Positions 1 to 8,982 of a DNA stretch of 64,000 nt are shown piece after piece. The translations under genes were made by a program, and so were the position numbers. The number at the start of each line of letters is the position of its first letter. Position 1 is the first letter of the stretch. The notes under the pieces were generated by a model that was not told the origin of the DNA, ran no database searches, and saw only the letters and a program-made list of their open reading frames with translations. Origin of the DNA: Woeseiaceae bacterium (GTDB lineage Bacteria > Pseudomonadota > Gammaproteobacteria > Steroidobacterales > Woeseiaceae); the NCBI GenBank assembly GCA_021773055.1, contig JAJFKV010000012.1, positions 62,001-126,000 of the forward strand, given 5' to 3'.

Positions 1-947
1 GATGCGGCAAATCGACAGCCCTGAGATTGCTTGCCGGTCTCGAGGACATTACCAGCGGATCGATAAGTATCGGCGGTTCCATTGTCAACGACCTCCCACC
101 CGGTGCTCGCGGGCTGGGGATGGTGTTTCAGTCCTATGCGCTGTATCCGCACATGTCGGTCAGGGACAATCTTTCATTCGGTTTGCGAAGGGCGAAAGGC
201 AGTGCTCGAATCGACAAGACGGAAATTTCAGCAAGAGTCGACGAGGCAGCCGAGATGCTCGACCTCCACCGCGCCTTGGAGAAAAAGCCGAAAGAGTTGT
301 CCGGTGGACAGCAACAAAGAGTAGCCATAGGGCGCGCGCTGGTTCGAAGGCCCAAAGTCCTGCTTATGGACGAGCCATTGTCGAATCTCGACGCGAAACT
401 GCGCAATCGAATGCGATTCGAGCTGCGTCGGTTGCACGAAATGCACGGTACAACCACGCTGTACGTGACACACGACCAGGTCGAGGCGATGACGCTGGCG
501 GACCGTATCGCAATTATTTCGGATGGAAAGCTACAGCAGCACGCGAAGCCCCTCGATGCATACCACCACCCGGCAAACACATTCGTAGCATCTTTCCTGG
601 GGACGCCGGCGATGAACCTGATCGAAGGCGCCGCTGCGGACGGCAAATTTATAGCGGGTGATCTGGAGTTCGGGCTGCCTGAACATCTTGCTGACCGGCG
701 TGGGCCGGGTGTCTATGGTGTCAGGCCGGAATACGTGCGAATACTCGACGAAGGTGGCGTGCGCTGCCGCGTTGGGGGCATTGAACGCCTCGGCGGTGAA
801 TCCATCTGCCACCTGGACGCGGGCGGGCACTGGATCAGGGCGTTGTGGCATCGATCTGGTGGCGATGCCTCGCCAGTTGTAAATGAAGATCATGAACAGC
901 TGAGTGTCGATCTCGCCGTGCCTGAAGCAGTCCTTTTTGAGAAGTGA
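1..947 (+). CDS. ABC sugar transporter ATP-binding subunit, MalK/UgpC type (5' partial)
   Basis: Cytoplasmic ATPase that powers an ABC importer, probably for maltose or other alpha-glucosides. The frame is already open at base 3 with CGKST, the end of a Walker A loop, so the start lies upstream of the window. Visible in order are the Q-loop (FQSYALYPHMSVRDNL), the ABC signature LSGGQQQRVAIGRAL, Walker B VLLMDEP followed by the D-loop SNLDAKL, and the switch histidine YVTHDQVEAM. The C-terminal part is the OB-fold/TOBE domain typical of MalK-like subunits, including YGVRPEYV. The stop at 945-947 is 2 bases before the ATG of the alpha-glucosidase, so they are co-transcribed. This matches aglK/aglA-type alpha-glucoside operons. 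The permease and binding-protein genes would be upstream. The exact substrate is inferred only from the neighbours. Confidence 0.93.
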   Translation, partial: CGKSTALRLLAGLEDITSGSISIGGSIVNDLPPGARGLGMVFQSYALYPHMSVRDNLSFGLRRAKGSARIDKTEISARVDEAAEMLDLHRALEKKPKELSGGQQQRVAIGRALVRRPKVLLMDEPLSNLDAKLRNRMRFELRRLHEMHGTTTLYVTHDQVEAMTLADRIAIISDGKLQQHAKPLDAYHHPANTFVASFLGTPAMNLIEGAAADGKFIAGDLEFGLPEHLADRRGPGVYGVRPEYVRILDEGGVRCRVGGIERLGGESICHLDAGGHWIRALWHRSGGDASPVVNEDHEQLSVDLAVPEAVLFEK

Positions 948-949
948 AC

Positions 950-2566
950 ATGAGTGTGAATAGAGATCATGAGTGGTGGCGTGGTGCTGTCATCTACCAG
1001 ATTTACCCGCGCAGTTTTCTGGATACGAATGGCGACGGAATCGGAGATCTCATCGGCATAGCCGAAGGGCTGGAATATGTGGCGGACCTCGGTGTTGACG
1101 GCATCTGGATCTCGCCTTTTTTCAAGTCGCCCATGGACGACTTTGGCTACGACGTATCCGACTATCTGGATGTCGATCCGATGTTTGGGCACTTGAGTGA
1201 TTTCGATCAAATTGTGACCACGGCCCATGATCTCGGATTAAAGGTCATCATTGACCAGGTCTATTCCCATACATCGAGCCAGCATGCGTGGTTTGAGGAG
1301 AGTCGACAAAGCGGTGACAATCCGAAATCGGATTGGTATGTGTGGGCTGATGCAAAGCTGGATGGCTCTCCCCCCAACAATTGGCAGTCGACGTTCGCCT
1401 GTCCCGCGTGGACCTGGGATGCACGTCGTCAGCAGTATTACATGCACAATTTCTTGCCTAGCCAACCCGATCTGAACCTGCACAATGTGGAGGTGCAAGA
1501 CGCACTTCTCGATGTTGCAAGATTCTGGCTTGAGCGTGGTGTCGACGGCTTCCGCCTGGATGCGATCAATTGCGGTATGCACGATCCTGAACTTCGCGAC
1601 AATCCACCGGCACCGCCTGGCATCCGAAATGAGACCAGGCCTAGCTTCATGCAATTGCCCAAATACAATATGAGTCACGACGCGATGCCCGAGGTTCTTG
1701 AGCGACTTCGCGAGGTGGCTGATGCCTATGGCCCGGTATTCACGGTTGCGGAGGTTGGAACACCTGACCCGTTAGCGACTATGAAGGAATATACGGTCGG
1801 TACAAAAAGGCTCAATACTGCTTACGGCTTTGAGTTTCTCGGCACGCAGGAACTGACACCTGAACGGGTCAAGGAAATCCTTGGCGGCTGGGCCGGTGAG
1901 CCCGACGAGGGATGGCCTTCGTGGGCGTTTTCTAATCACGACGCGCCGCGAGCGGTTAGCCGCTGGGGTACTGATTTCGAACTATCACATCGAGCAAGGT
2001 TGATTTCTCTACTGCAACTGAGTCTGCGCGGGAACATTTTTGTCTATCAAGGTGAGGAACTGGGACTGCCACAGGCGCATATTCCGTTCGAAAAGTTGCA
2101 GGACCCGGAAGCATTTACGAACTGGCCGCACACCTTGGGGCGGGATGGTGCCCGCACACCAATGCCCTGGAAACACGATCAGCGATATGCCGGATTCTCG
2201 ACGAAGGAACCATGGCTGCCGGTCGGACGAGATCACCAACAACTTGCTGTCGACACACAGCAAGGCGATCCCGGGTCGGTCCTGAGTTTCTTCAGGCAGA
2301 TCATCCAACTTCGAAAGTCGTCCCCGGCACTCAAGTATGGCGAGATAGAATTCATCGATGCGCCCAAAGGAGTGCTGGCATTCGTGCGCACAACCCACGA
2401 AGAGAGCGCCTACTGCGTATTCAACCTGGGCAACGACCCTATCGAATGGAGTCTACCCGATAATCCGGAAATCCGGGTGTGCGCTGAAGTTGGCATCAAC
2501 TCTTCCGGCGGCGAAGTACCGACGTCGCTGGGTGGGTATTGTGGCTATGTAGGATTTGAAAAATGA
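950..2566 (+). CDS. GH13 alpha-glucosidase (oligo-1,6-glucosidase/AglA type)
   Basis: Predicted cytoplasmic exo-acting alpha-glucosidase that splits imported malto- or isomalto-oligosaccharides to glucose. The 538 residues open with WWRGAVIYQIYPRSF, the standard start of GH13 alpha-glucosidases, and no signal peptide is visible. The catalytic triad is intact: nucleophile D204 in GFRLDAIN, acid/base E268 in VAEVG, and D331 in SNHDAPR. The calcium-site-like segment DTNGDGIGD near residue 25 and the region I motif DQVYSHTS are also present. I chose the ATG at 950. A GTG six bases earlier would overlap the ATPase gene and adds only two residues. The 3' end overlaps the next gene by ATGA. The fine specificity (maltose, sucrose or isomaltose) cannot be decided from the sequence. 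Confidence 0.93.
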   Translation: MSVNRDHEWWRGAVIYQIYPRSFLDTNGDGIGDLIGIAEGLEYVADLGVDGIWISPFFKSPMDDFGYDVSDYLDVDPMFGHLSDFDQIVTTAHDLGLKVIIDQVYSHTSSQHAWFEESRQSGDNPKSDWYVWADAKLDGSPPNNWQSTFACPAWTWDARRQQYYMHNFLPSQPDLNLHNVEVQDALLDVARFWLERGVDGFRLDAINCGMHDPELRDNPPAPPGIRNETRPSFMQLPKYNMSHDAMPEVLERLREVADAYGPVFTVAEVGTPDPLATMKEYTVGTKRLNTAYGFEFLGTQELTPERVKEILGGWAGEPDEGWPSWAFSNHDAPRAVSRWGTDFELSHRARLISLLQLSLRGNIFVYQGEELGLPQAHIPFEKLQDPEAFTNWPHTLGRDGARTPMPWKHDQRYAGFSTKEPWLPVGRDHQQLAVDTQQGDPGSVLSFFRQIIQLRKSSPALKYGEIEFIDAPKGVLAFVRTTHEESAYCVFNLGNDPIEWSLPDNPEIRVCAEVGINSSGGEVPTSLGGYCGYVGFEK

Positions 2567-5166
2567 GTATATCGACTCGATCAATGGCATTGCTCTCTAT
2601 TACGTTGTTGCTGACGGCATGCAGCAATGAAGAAGATGAACCGCTGCAACTGCACGTTCCTTCTCCGGAATGGCGCGACCAGGTGATCTACATGCTATTT
2701 ATCGATCGTTTTGATGACGGCGAGCCCGGAAACAATGATCAAGGCCTGGGCGAGTTCGATCCGGGCAAGGGCAGCCACTTCAGCGGCGGAGATTTGCAGG
2801 GCGTCATCGACAGGCTGGACTATATCAAGTCACTTGGTGCGACGGCTGTCTGGATATCACCGCCGGTCGCCAATCAATGGTGGAGCACTCCTTATTCTGC
2901 GGCGGGGTGGCATGGCTACTGGGCAACGGATTTCAAAGCGGTTGACCGGCATTTCGGCACCCTCGACGATTACAAACAGTTGTCGCATGAGTTGCATCGC
3001 CGAGACATGTACCTGATTCAGGACATCGTTGCCAATCACACCGGAAATTTCTTTGCCTATAGCGGGGACTACGACGCCAAAGACACTGCAAAGAATTTTT
3101 ATTTGCTAGAAAAGGACTCGACTCAGCCGGCCCCAACTCAGTATCCATTCAATATGGTCGATCGGCTGAATCCGGAACACGCAGACGCAGATGTTTATCA
3201 CTGGACGCCTTCAGTCATCGATTACGCCGACCGCTATCAGGAACTCAATTATTCGATGGGCCATCTTTCGGACATAAATACCGAAAACCCGGTCGTTATC
3301 AACACACTGAAGGATAGCTACAAGTATTGGATAGACGAGGTCGGCGTGGATGCATTCAGGGTTGATACGGCAATCCTCGTCGATCACGAGTTCTGGCGTC
3401 GTTTCTTGCATGACGAAGACGGAATCTATGCGCATGCGACGCGCGCAGGCAAACAACATTTTCTTACCTTCGGCGAGGTTTCGTCGGTTTCGCAACCCTA
3501 CGAAGACTTAGGTGAGCAGTCGGTGAACAGCTATCTGGGTACTGATGAAAAGCCGGAATTCAACTCGATGCTCGGATACCCGCTATACGGCGAAATCAAA
3601 AATGTTCTCGCCTACGGGGCACCGACGGGACAACTTGCCTATCGCCTGCAACGATTCATGGAAGTCTATAAGGACCCGTTTGTTGTTCCAAACTTCGTTG
3701 ACAATCACGATACGCCCCGATTCTTGTCCGCCGGGCACGGCGCTGCTTTCAAGCAGGCGCTTGCCCTGTTGTTTACTGTTCCCGGCATACCGATAATCTA
3801 TCAGGGCACTGAACAAAGCATGACCGAAACTCGCCAGGCGATGTTTTCCGGCGGCTACCAGAACGAGGACGGCTCATTCGATTCGGGCTCCGAAAACTAC
3901 ATTTTCGTTCAACGTCTCACGGGCCTGCGCAGCTCGTACGAAGTGTTTTCACGCGGTAATATGAAGTTGCTGGACTCAAATCCCCACGGGCCTGGAATCC
4001 TGGCGTATCGGCGTGAATATCTCGGCGAGGTCGTCATTGTGCTGATGAATACTGCTGATCGCAGCATCCTCTTACATGAGTTCGACGCCGGACTTGCGTC
4101 GAACCAACATCTTGAGCAGCTATTCTCAGAACAGTTCACAGGCGAGATCAATGTCGGAATCAGCGGGCGGCTGAACATGATTTTGCCAGCGCGGGCGATT
4201 CTTGTGCTGCGACCGCAGGCCCGCGACGTCGCAATCGAAAGTACGAATAATTCGGATTTCGAAATTGATTTGGATATGAGATCCAATAGCCATGTTTTCG
4301 AAAACGACTTCGAATTGTCGGGATCGAGCACCAGCGGCAACGAACGGCTAAAGCTGATCATCAATGGCGATTACGAAAGCGCTACAGAATTCATGTCGGA
4401 TGAATACGGGCGTTGGGCGATAACCGTGCCAGTTCGGGATTTCGGCGAGGCGTCAAGCTATCTGCAGGTGTATGCCGAAGCGCACAATGGCATGTCGGAG
4501 AAGCTCACGTACACGACAAGAGTCACCAGGCCGGAGATGGATATCTTGCAGGTAGATGCTCCAAACGACGCGTTTGGTCCGACCGGTGCTTATATCAACC
4601 CGCAGCAGGCGAAGAGCGGTCAGCAGCGGGAGATTGAAGCAGTTCAGTTTCGCGCCGCCGGACGCAATCTGGAAATGACGCTGACGATGAAAGAGGTAAC
4701 TGACGATTGGCGTCCGCCGAATGGGTTCGACAATGTGGCATTTACAGTCTTTTTCAGCAGGGGGAGCGCTGACGGAAGAATGTCATTGCCGCTGATCAAC
4801 GCCGACATGCCGAAAGGGTTGAGCTGGGACTTTGCGCATGTTGCTTTCGGTTGGGGAAGTTATTCCTACGGTACGCAAGGCGCCGGCACGCACAGGCAGG
4901 GCAGCAAACTCGGCGTCTCGCCTGTCGTGGTAACTGACAAAGACGAGCGTACGATTTCCTTTACTTATGAGGGTGCGCGACTGGACGTGGATAATTGGGC
5001 GGGGATGCACGTGTACGTGACGACCTGGCATGTATCCGGTGAGGGCAGCTACGACGACATACGGCCGGAGCCATCGGAGTGGTTCTTTGGCGGTGCAGGG
5101 AATGATGCGGCGAAGATTATGGACGACGTGCTGTTGGTATTGGAGGTAAGTGATGACGCGGACTAG
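2563..5166 (+). CDS. GH13 alpha-amylase-like lipoprotein with C-terminal beta-sandwich domain
   Basis: Predicted surface or periplasmic endo-acting alpha-glucan hydrolase. Residues 1-20 form a lipoprotein signal peptide with lipobox LTAC (Cys20). The GH13 barrel starts at about residue 36 (WRDQVIYMLFIDRF). It has nucleophile D268 (FRVDTA), acid/base E305 (FGEVSS) and D383 (FVDNHDTPR). Region I is DIVANHTGN. After the barrel and its beta domain, residues 560-655 look like an immunoglobulin-like linker. Residues 660-867 (from ILQVDAPNDAFGPTG) resemble the C-terminal glucodextranase-type beta-sandwich module, an assignment from pattern memory. At 867 residues it is much longer than a bare amylase because of this module. 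It overlaps the alpha-glucosidase by 4 bases and the esterase by 14, so translational coupling is likely. It would supply oligosaccharides to the importer. Confidence 0.9.
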   Translation: MSISTRSMALLSITLLLTACSNEEDEPLQLHVPSPEWRDQVIYMLFIDRFDDGEPGNNDQGLGEFDPGKGSHFSGGDLQGVIDRLDYIKSLGATAVWISPPVANQWWSTPYSAAGWHGYWATDFKAVDRHFGTLDDYKQLSHELHRRDMYLIQDIVANHTGNFFAYSGDYDAKDTAKNFYLLEKDSTQPAPTQYPFNMVDRLNPEHADADVYHWTPSVIDYADRYQELNYSMGHLSDINTENPVVINTLKDSYKYWIDEVGVDAFRVDTAILVDHEFWRRFLHDEDGIYAHATRAGKQHFLTFGEVSSVSQPYEDLGEQSVNSYLGTDEKPEFNSMLGYPLYGEIKNVLAYGAPTGQLAYRLQRFMEVYKDPFVVPNFVDNHDTPRFLSAGHGAAFKQALALLFTVPGIPIIYQGTEQSMTETRQAMFSGGYQNEDGSFDSGSENYIFVQRLTGLRSSYEVFSRGNMKLLDSNPHGPGILAYRREYLGEVVIVLMNTADRSILLHEFDAGLASNQHLEQLFSEQFTGEINVGISGRLNMILPARAILVLRPQARDVAIESTNNSDFEIDLDMRSNSHVFENDFELSGSSTSGNERLKLIINGDYESATEFMSDEYGRWAITVPVRDFGEASSYLQVYAEAHNGMSEKLTYTTRVTRPEMDILQVDAPNDAFGPTGAYINPQQAKSGQQREIEAVQFRAAGRNLEMTLTMKEVTDDWRPPNGFDNVAFTVFFSRGSADGRMSLPLINADMPKGLSWDFAHVAFGWGSYSYGTQGAGTHRQGSKLGVSPVVVTDKDERTISFTYEGARLDVDNWAGMHVYVTTWHVSGEGSYDDIRPEPSEWFFGGAGNDAAKIMDDVLLVLEVSDDAD

Positions 5167-6388
5167 GACGCGCTTCCTGGGTGTTCTGATGATCCCGATA
5201 ATCATTGCCGCATGCTCGGAACATTCTGGCGAATCTAAAGAATGTTGCGCCGTGACGGTTCACGTGACAGTCCCTGACGAGACCGGAGCTGTTTTTCTGA
5301 CGGGTAACCTAGACGTGTTTGGCCCTTGGGTACCGGACAACGTTGTAATGACGGGTGCTGGACGAGAGCGCGTAGCGGAAGTGAATGTGCCCACGGGATT
5401 TGAACTCGAGTACAAGTTCACCCTGGGCGGGTGGGATCGCGAAGCACTCGGGCCCTCCGGAACAGTGATGCCGAACTTTCGGCTGGCGGTTGACGGCGAC
5501 ATTGGCGTCCATCATGAAGTCGACAGATTCATGGTTGACCCGTCGGTTTACATGGACGACTGGCGAAGCTCGGATGTATTGGGGACATTGGTCTACTGGA
5601 AGGACGTGGCCTCCGAGTTCCTTGAGCGGTCCCGGCACGTCGTCATTTGGTTGCCACCGGGTTACGACGAAGACGATACAACACAATACCCGGTCCTTTA
5701 CATGCAGGATGGTCAGAACCTGTTCGATCCGCGCATCGGCGGGAGCGACGGAAATGTCTGGGACCTTGACGATGCAATAGTCCGTCTTGTCGAGGCTGGC
5801 AAAATGCCAGCCGTCATTGTCGTTGGTGCATTCAACACGCCGGATCGCTTTGCAGAATATTCGCCCTGGCACAAGGCGCCACAGTATGCGCGCTTCCTGA
5901 TCGATGAGTTGATGCCGCGTATCAATAGCAAATTCCGCACATTAACCGGCCCCGGAAATACTTCAGTTATGGGATCGTCCATGGGTGGATTGCTGTCCTT
6001 TTATTTGGTCACCAACCATCCAGATGTATTCGGTGCCTGTGGGTGCATCTCGTCGCATTTCTCGTTGTCCGAAAAGACGTTCGAGCAGTTCACCACGGGA
6101 CGCACGACAGACGCCGGACTGGATGACACGCTTTACATCCTCCACGATATCGAGGCAGGACTTACAGTGCCGGATGGTGTGCGCTACTGGTTCGACTATG
6201 GCACAAAGGGGCTCGACGCGGCCTACAGCGCCCCGCATTCCGCAATTCGCCAGTGGCTCCTCGGCCAGAGGCTCGAGGAAGGTCGCGATTTCGTCGTCCG
6301 GGCTTACCCAGGAGCAGATCATAATGAGGCGTCGTGGCGTGATCGACTGCAAGATCCGCTTTCCTTTCTCTACGCACAGCCCGACTAA
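5153..6388 (+). CDS. Lipoprotein esterase with N-terminal starch-binding-like domain
   Basis: Predicted secreted alpha/beta-hydrolase esterase of the enterochelin-esterase/EstD superfamily. A lipobox IAAC places the lipidated residue at Cys21. Residues 30-125 look like a CBM20-type starch-binding fold: GAVFLTGNLDVFGPW, then EYKFTLGGWDRE. The catalytic domain starts near residue 150 (VVIWLPPGYDEDD). Nucleophile S276 lies in GSSMGG, and H390 in GADHNEASW is the likely catalytic histidine. The ATG at 5153 follows a GGAGG at 5142-5146, so I prefer it to the GTG three bases earlier. The gene overlaps the amylase end by 14 bases. Its presence in an amylase operon suggests deacylation of substituted alpha-glucans, which is inference. 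CBM48 is an alternative reading of the N-terminal domain. Confidence 0.83.
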   Translation: MTRTRTRFLGVLMIPIIIAACSEHSGESKECCAVTVHVTVPDETGAVFLTGNLDVFGPWVPDNVVMTGAGRERVAEVNVPTGFELEYKFTLGGWDREALGPSGTVMPNFRLAVDGDIGVHHEVDRFMVDPSVYMDDWRSSDVLGTLVYWKDVASEFLERSRHVVIWLPPGYDEDDTTQYPVLYMQDGQNLFDPRIGGSDGNVWDLDDAIVRLVEAGKMPAVIVVGAFNTPDRFAEYSPWHKAPQYARFLIDELMPRINSKFRTLTGPGNTSVMGSSMGGLLSFYLVTNHPDVFGACGCISSHFSLSEKTFEQFTTGRTTDAGLDDTLYILHDIEAGLTVPDGVRYWFDYGTKGLDAAYSAPHSAIRQWLLGQRLEEGRDFVVRAYPGADHNEASWRDRLQDPLSFLYAQPD

Positions 6389-6405
6389 ATCAGCGCCGGC
6401 GAGCG

Positions 6406-7548
6406 ATGAGTAATCTCCGAATCATAGCTGACCGGCTGCAAGACTGGATGTTCCGCGACTCTCTGCCAATGTGGAGCGTGCGAGGGATTAACGAATCGAG
6501 CCGGTTTTATGAAACCCTGAGTTTCGAGGGAAAGCCGACTGGTGAGTCAAAGTCGCGGATTCGAACCCAGGCTCGCCAGATATTTAGTTTCGCGCTGGCT
6601 CACGAACTTGGGTGGAGCAGGGAGATCGCCGCCAGTATCGTGAGGCAGACCGTACCTGTGTTGCTGCAGTCAGCGCTACGAAACGACGGAGTCGCCGGCC
6701 GCAGCATCGACGTTGACACTGGTCAGTTAATTGACGCGACAGCAGATCTTTATGACACGGCGTTCTGCCTGCTAGCGCTGGCACAGAGCAGGGATATCAT
6801 TGGTCAAGCGTATGCAGATGAACACATAGATGAATTCCTGCGAAACATAGACTGTGTCCTGCGCTATGAGAATGATGATGGTTATCGGGAGTCACTACCG
6901 GTGCCGAACAGCCGTCTGCAGAATCCGCATATGCATTTCTTCGAGAGCTTGCTGTTGTTGTATGACAAGACGCGATCTAAGGATGTTTGGCGGCGGTCCG
7001 AGGGACTATTCGCTTATATAAGTCGCGAGTTCTTCGACTCTCAGGTCGGAGTCGTTCGCGAAGTTGTCACGAGCGACGCCGGTGGGTACTCGGCTGGATA
7101 TGACCCCGGCCATTCAATGGAGTGGATCTGGCTAATCGGTCATCAATCGCGGCTATGCGATCGGGAGCTTCCAGATTTCGCATGCCAGCTGTACGAGCAT
7201 GCGCTCGCAGCACAGCAGCGCCACGGCAATACACGCCTGTACTTATCAGATGACCACGAGATTCTGGATGGTTCCGCCAGATTGTGGTCGCAAACAGAAG
7301 CTCTCAAAGGCCACCTTTGTGTCGCGGAACTCGGCGGCGATCAGTTGGCATCCCGCGCTCGTGAAGAGGCGACCAGTTGCGCAGAGTATATTGCCGAATC
7401 GTGGCTGACCGCACCGGTTGCCGGAGGATGGCACGATCATTTTGATAAGAATGGTGAATTGACCGCTACAGCTATGCCGGCGAGTACGGGTTATCACTTG
7501 TACCTTGCGATAGCAGAGCTTGTAAGGGTAGCTGACAAATTACGGTAA
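6406..7548 (+). CDS. AGE-family sugar epimerase/isomerase
   Basis: Member of the N-acylglucosamine 2-epimerase (AGE) superfamily. These are alpha6/alpha6-barrel enzymes that epimerise or isomerise free sugars, such as mannose isomerase, YihS or cellobiose 2-epimerase. Motifs seen: SRIRTQARQIFSFALAHELGW near residues 50-70, NPHMHFFESLLLLYD (first conserved histidines), PGHSMEWIWLIG (second catalytic histidine region), and RLWSQTEALKGH. The 380-residue length fits the family, and no signal peptide is present, so it should act in the cytoplasm. It starts 17 bases after the esterase stop and closes the alpha-glucan operon. Its place suggests it handles glucose, mannose or a disaccharide released by the upstream hydrolases. 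Which sugar cannot be told from the sequence. Confidence 0.8.
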   Translation: MSNLRIIADRLQDWMFRDSLPMWSVRGINESSRFYETLSFEGKPTGESKSRIRTQARQIFSFALAHELGWSREIAASIVRQTVPVLLQSALRNDGVAGRSIDVDTGQLIDATADLYDTAFCLLALAQSRDIIGQAYADEHIDEFLRNIDCVLRYENDDGYRESLPVPNSRLQNPHMHFFESLLLLYDKTRSKDVWRRSEGLFAYISREFFDSQVGVVREVVTSDAGGYSAGYDPGHSMEWIWLIGHQSRLCDRELPDFACQLYEHALAAQQRHGNTRLYLSDDHEILDGSARLWSQTEALKGHLCVAELGGDQLASRAREEATSCAEYIAESWLTAPVAGGWHDHFDKNGELTATAMPASTGYHLYLAIAELVRVADKLR

Positions 7549-7554
7549 ATGTAG

Positions 7555-7662
7555 GTACTGACAACTTAACAGCACGCCTTTGTGTCTTGGAAATGTGCCA
7601 CGGCCACATGATGAATGCCTTCATGGAGTATCGCACGAGCTAGCAAGTCAAATTGTCAGTAC
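7555..7662. repeat. 108-bp element bounded by imperfect 13-bp inverted repeats
   Basis: GTACTGACAACTT at 7555-7567 is matched by its reverse complement at 7650-7662 with 12 of 13 positions paired. The outer 10 are perfect. About 82 bases lie between the arms and include a small internal stem, ATGAA-TGCC-TTCAT. No open frame of note fills it. It occupies the gap between the glucan operon and dusA. It could be a miniature mobile element or a structured transcript. No target-site duplication is obvious. Confidence 0.4.
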
Positions 7663-7716
7663 CAATGCGAGTCATTCATTTAAGATGGACTCTTCAATCC
7701 ACATAATATCGAATCG

Positions 7717-8682
7717 ATGAAAAACCACATTTCCGTCGCCCCAATGATGGACTGGACAGACCGCCATTGCCGCTACTTCATGCGTTTGCTGAGTCCGTCC
7801 GCGTTCTTGTATACCGAGATGGTGACGGCGGCCGCCATTCATCATGGCGACGCCGATCGCTTTTTAAGATTCAACAACGAAGAACATCCGTTGGCGCTAC
7901 AACTGGGCGGCAGTAACCCCGACTGGATGGCCAGCGCTACGGCGAAAGCGAACGAATACGGCTACGACGAGATCAACATTAATGTCGGTTGCCCCAGCGA
8001 CAAGGTGCAAAGTGGTCAGTTCGGCGCCTGTCTGATGGCGAAACCCGATGTTGTTGCCGAGTGTTTCCAGGCGATGCTGCTGGAGACAGATATTCCCATT
8101 ACCGTGAAAAGTCGAATTGGTATCGATGACCAGGATAGCTATGAATTCCTGGTCGCGTTTGTAGAGCGGCTCGTCAGTGCGGGTTGCAAGAAATTCGTGG
8201 TCCACGCACGAATCGCGATTCTCGACGGCCTCAGCCCCAAGGACAATCGCAACATCCCTAAGCTCAATTACGAGCGCGTGTATCGACTGAAACAGGATTT
8301 TCCCGAGCTTGAGATCGTGATCAATGGTGGGTTGGCAGATTTCACTCAGGTCGATGAGGTATTACGGCACGTGGATGGCGCGATGATTGGCCGTCAGGCC
8401 TACCACCAACCGTATTTCCTGGCCGAGCTGGAGCATCATTTCAATCCAGGCCAGGCGCTTCCGGAGCGAAGAGATATCGTGAAGCAGATGTTGCCGTACA
8501 TCGAGTCCGTATTGGCCAGCGGTGAGCCGCTGGGGCGCGTGACCCGGCACATGCTGGGGCTTTACGCAGGACAGCCCGGTGCCCGGGCATGGCGTAGATA
8601 TATAAGCCAGCACTCATACCTTGATGGAGCCGGGTCCGAAGTCTTACTTGGAGCCCTTGCTGCTATACCAGTTGCGGCCTAG
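7717..8682 (+). CDS. dusA: tRNA-dihydrouridine(20/20a) synthase
   Basis: Flavoenzyme that reduces uridines 20/20a in the tRNA D-loop using FMN and NADPH. The sequence begins with the Dus opening APMMDWTDRHCRYF. It carries the catalytic cysteine C92 in NVGCPSDKV, the KSRIGID segment, and the DusA-specific VHARIAILDGLSPKDNRNIPKL stretch around residues 163-184. INGGLAD and DGAMIGRQAY are FMN phosphate contacts. Its 321 residues match DusA, and the DusA-specific stretch separates it from DusB and DusC. It stands alone between the glucan operon and the hydrogenase locus. Its last 39 bases overlap, antisense, the end of the small gene at 8644-8838. Confidence 0.95.
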   Translation: MKNHISVAPMMDWTDRHCRYFMRLLSPSAFLYTEMVTAAAIHHGDADRFLRFNNEEHPLALQLGGSNPDWMASATAKANEYGYDEININVGCPSDKVQSGQFGACLMAKPDVVAECFQAMLLETDIPITVKSRIGIDDQDSYEFLVAFVERLVSAGCKKFVVHARIAILDGLSPKDNRNIPKLNYERVYRLKQDFPELEIVINGGLADFTQVDEVLRHVDGAMIGRQAYHQPYFLAELEHHFNPGQALPERRDIVKQMLPYIESVLASGEPLGRVTRHMLGLYAGQPGARAWRRYISQHSYLDGAGSEVLLGALAAIPVAA

Positions 8683-8838
8683 GTAGACAGCCAGTCCGAT
8701 AACCGCTATCAAAAACGGCAGGTGGTGCAGGCCAAGTATTTCGTGACCAAGCATCGCCAACGTTGGTCCTTCTACCGTATGTGCCAGCGCTGAGTTTGCA
8801 GCGCCTACCAATAGAACAAGGCTCACTATTATTCGCAT
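8644..8838 (-). CDS. Small exported membrane protein, HupE-like fragment
   Basis: 64-residue protein. Residues 1-19 are a good signal peptide (MRIIVSLVLLVGAANSALA) followed by a histidine. One hydrophobic helix (LPFLIAVIGLAVYLG) and a short positively charged tail complete it. The stretch HTVEGPTLAMLGHEILGLHHLPFLIAV resembles the first His-containing helix of HupE/UreJ nickel permeases, where a signal peptide ends in LAH and an H-x-L-x-G-x-D/H-H-L motif follows. The full permease has about 190 residues and six helices. The ATG is preceded by GAGGAG at 8-base spacing, which supports real translation. It is divergent from hypC and overlaps the dusA 3' end by 39 bases. A role in nickel supply for the hydrogenase is inference. 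Confidence 0.65.
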   Translation of the reverse strand: MRIIVSLVLLVGAANSALAHTVEGPTLAMLGHEILGLHHLPFLIAVIGLAVYLGRNWYSSKGSK

Positions 8839-8982
8839 CGTGATTTCTCCTCGCGCCGGAATCGCTCAGGCGTATTTCCCCACTCAGTAAAGATAGGCCG
8901 AGCGCCACCCAACTGAAATAAGCGTAATTACGTACGTTACTACCTAAATTCAAGGCCTATGATCGAAGAGGAGGATTTTTCT
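8839..8982. promoter_or_regulatory. Divergent intergenic region in front of hypC
   Basis: This 144-base gap must contain the promoters for the hyp operon and the small minus-strand gene. It holds a 10-base palindrome CGTAATTACG at 8923-8932 that runs into ACGTACGT at 8930-8937, a possible regulator site. I could not pick out a convincing -24/-12 or FNR-type site. The RBS GAGGAGG at 8968-8974 decides the hypC start. Confidence 0.3.
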
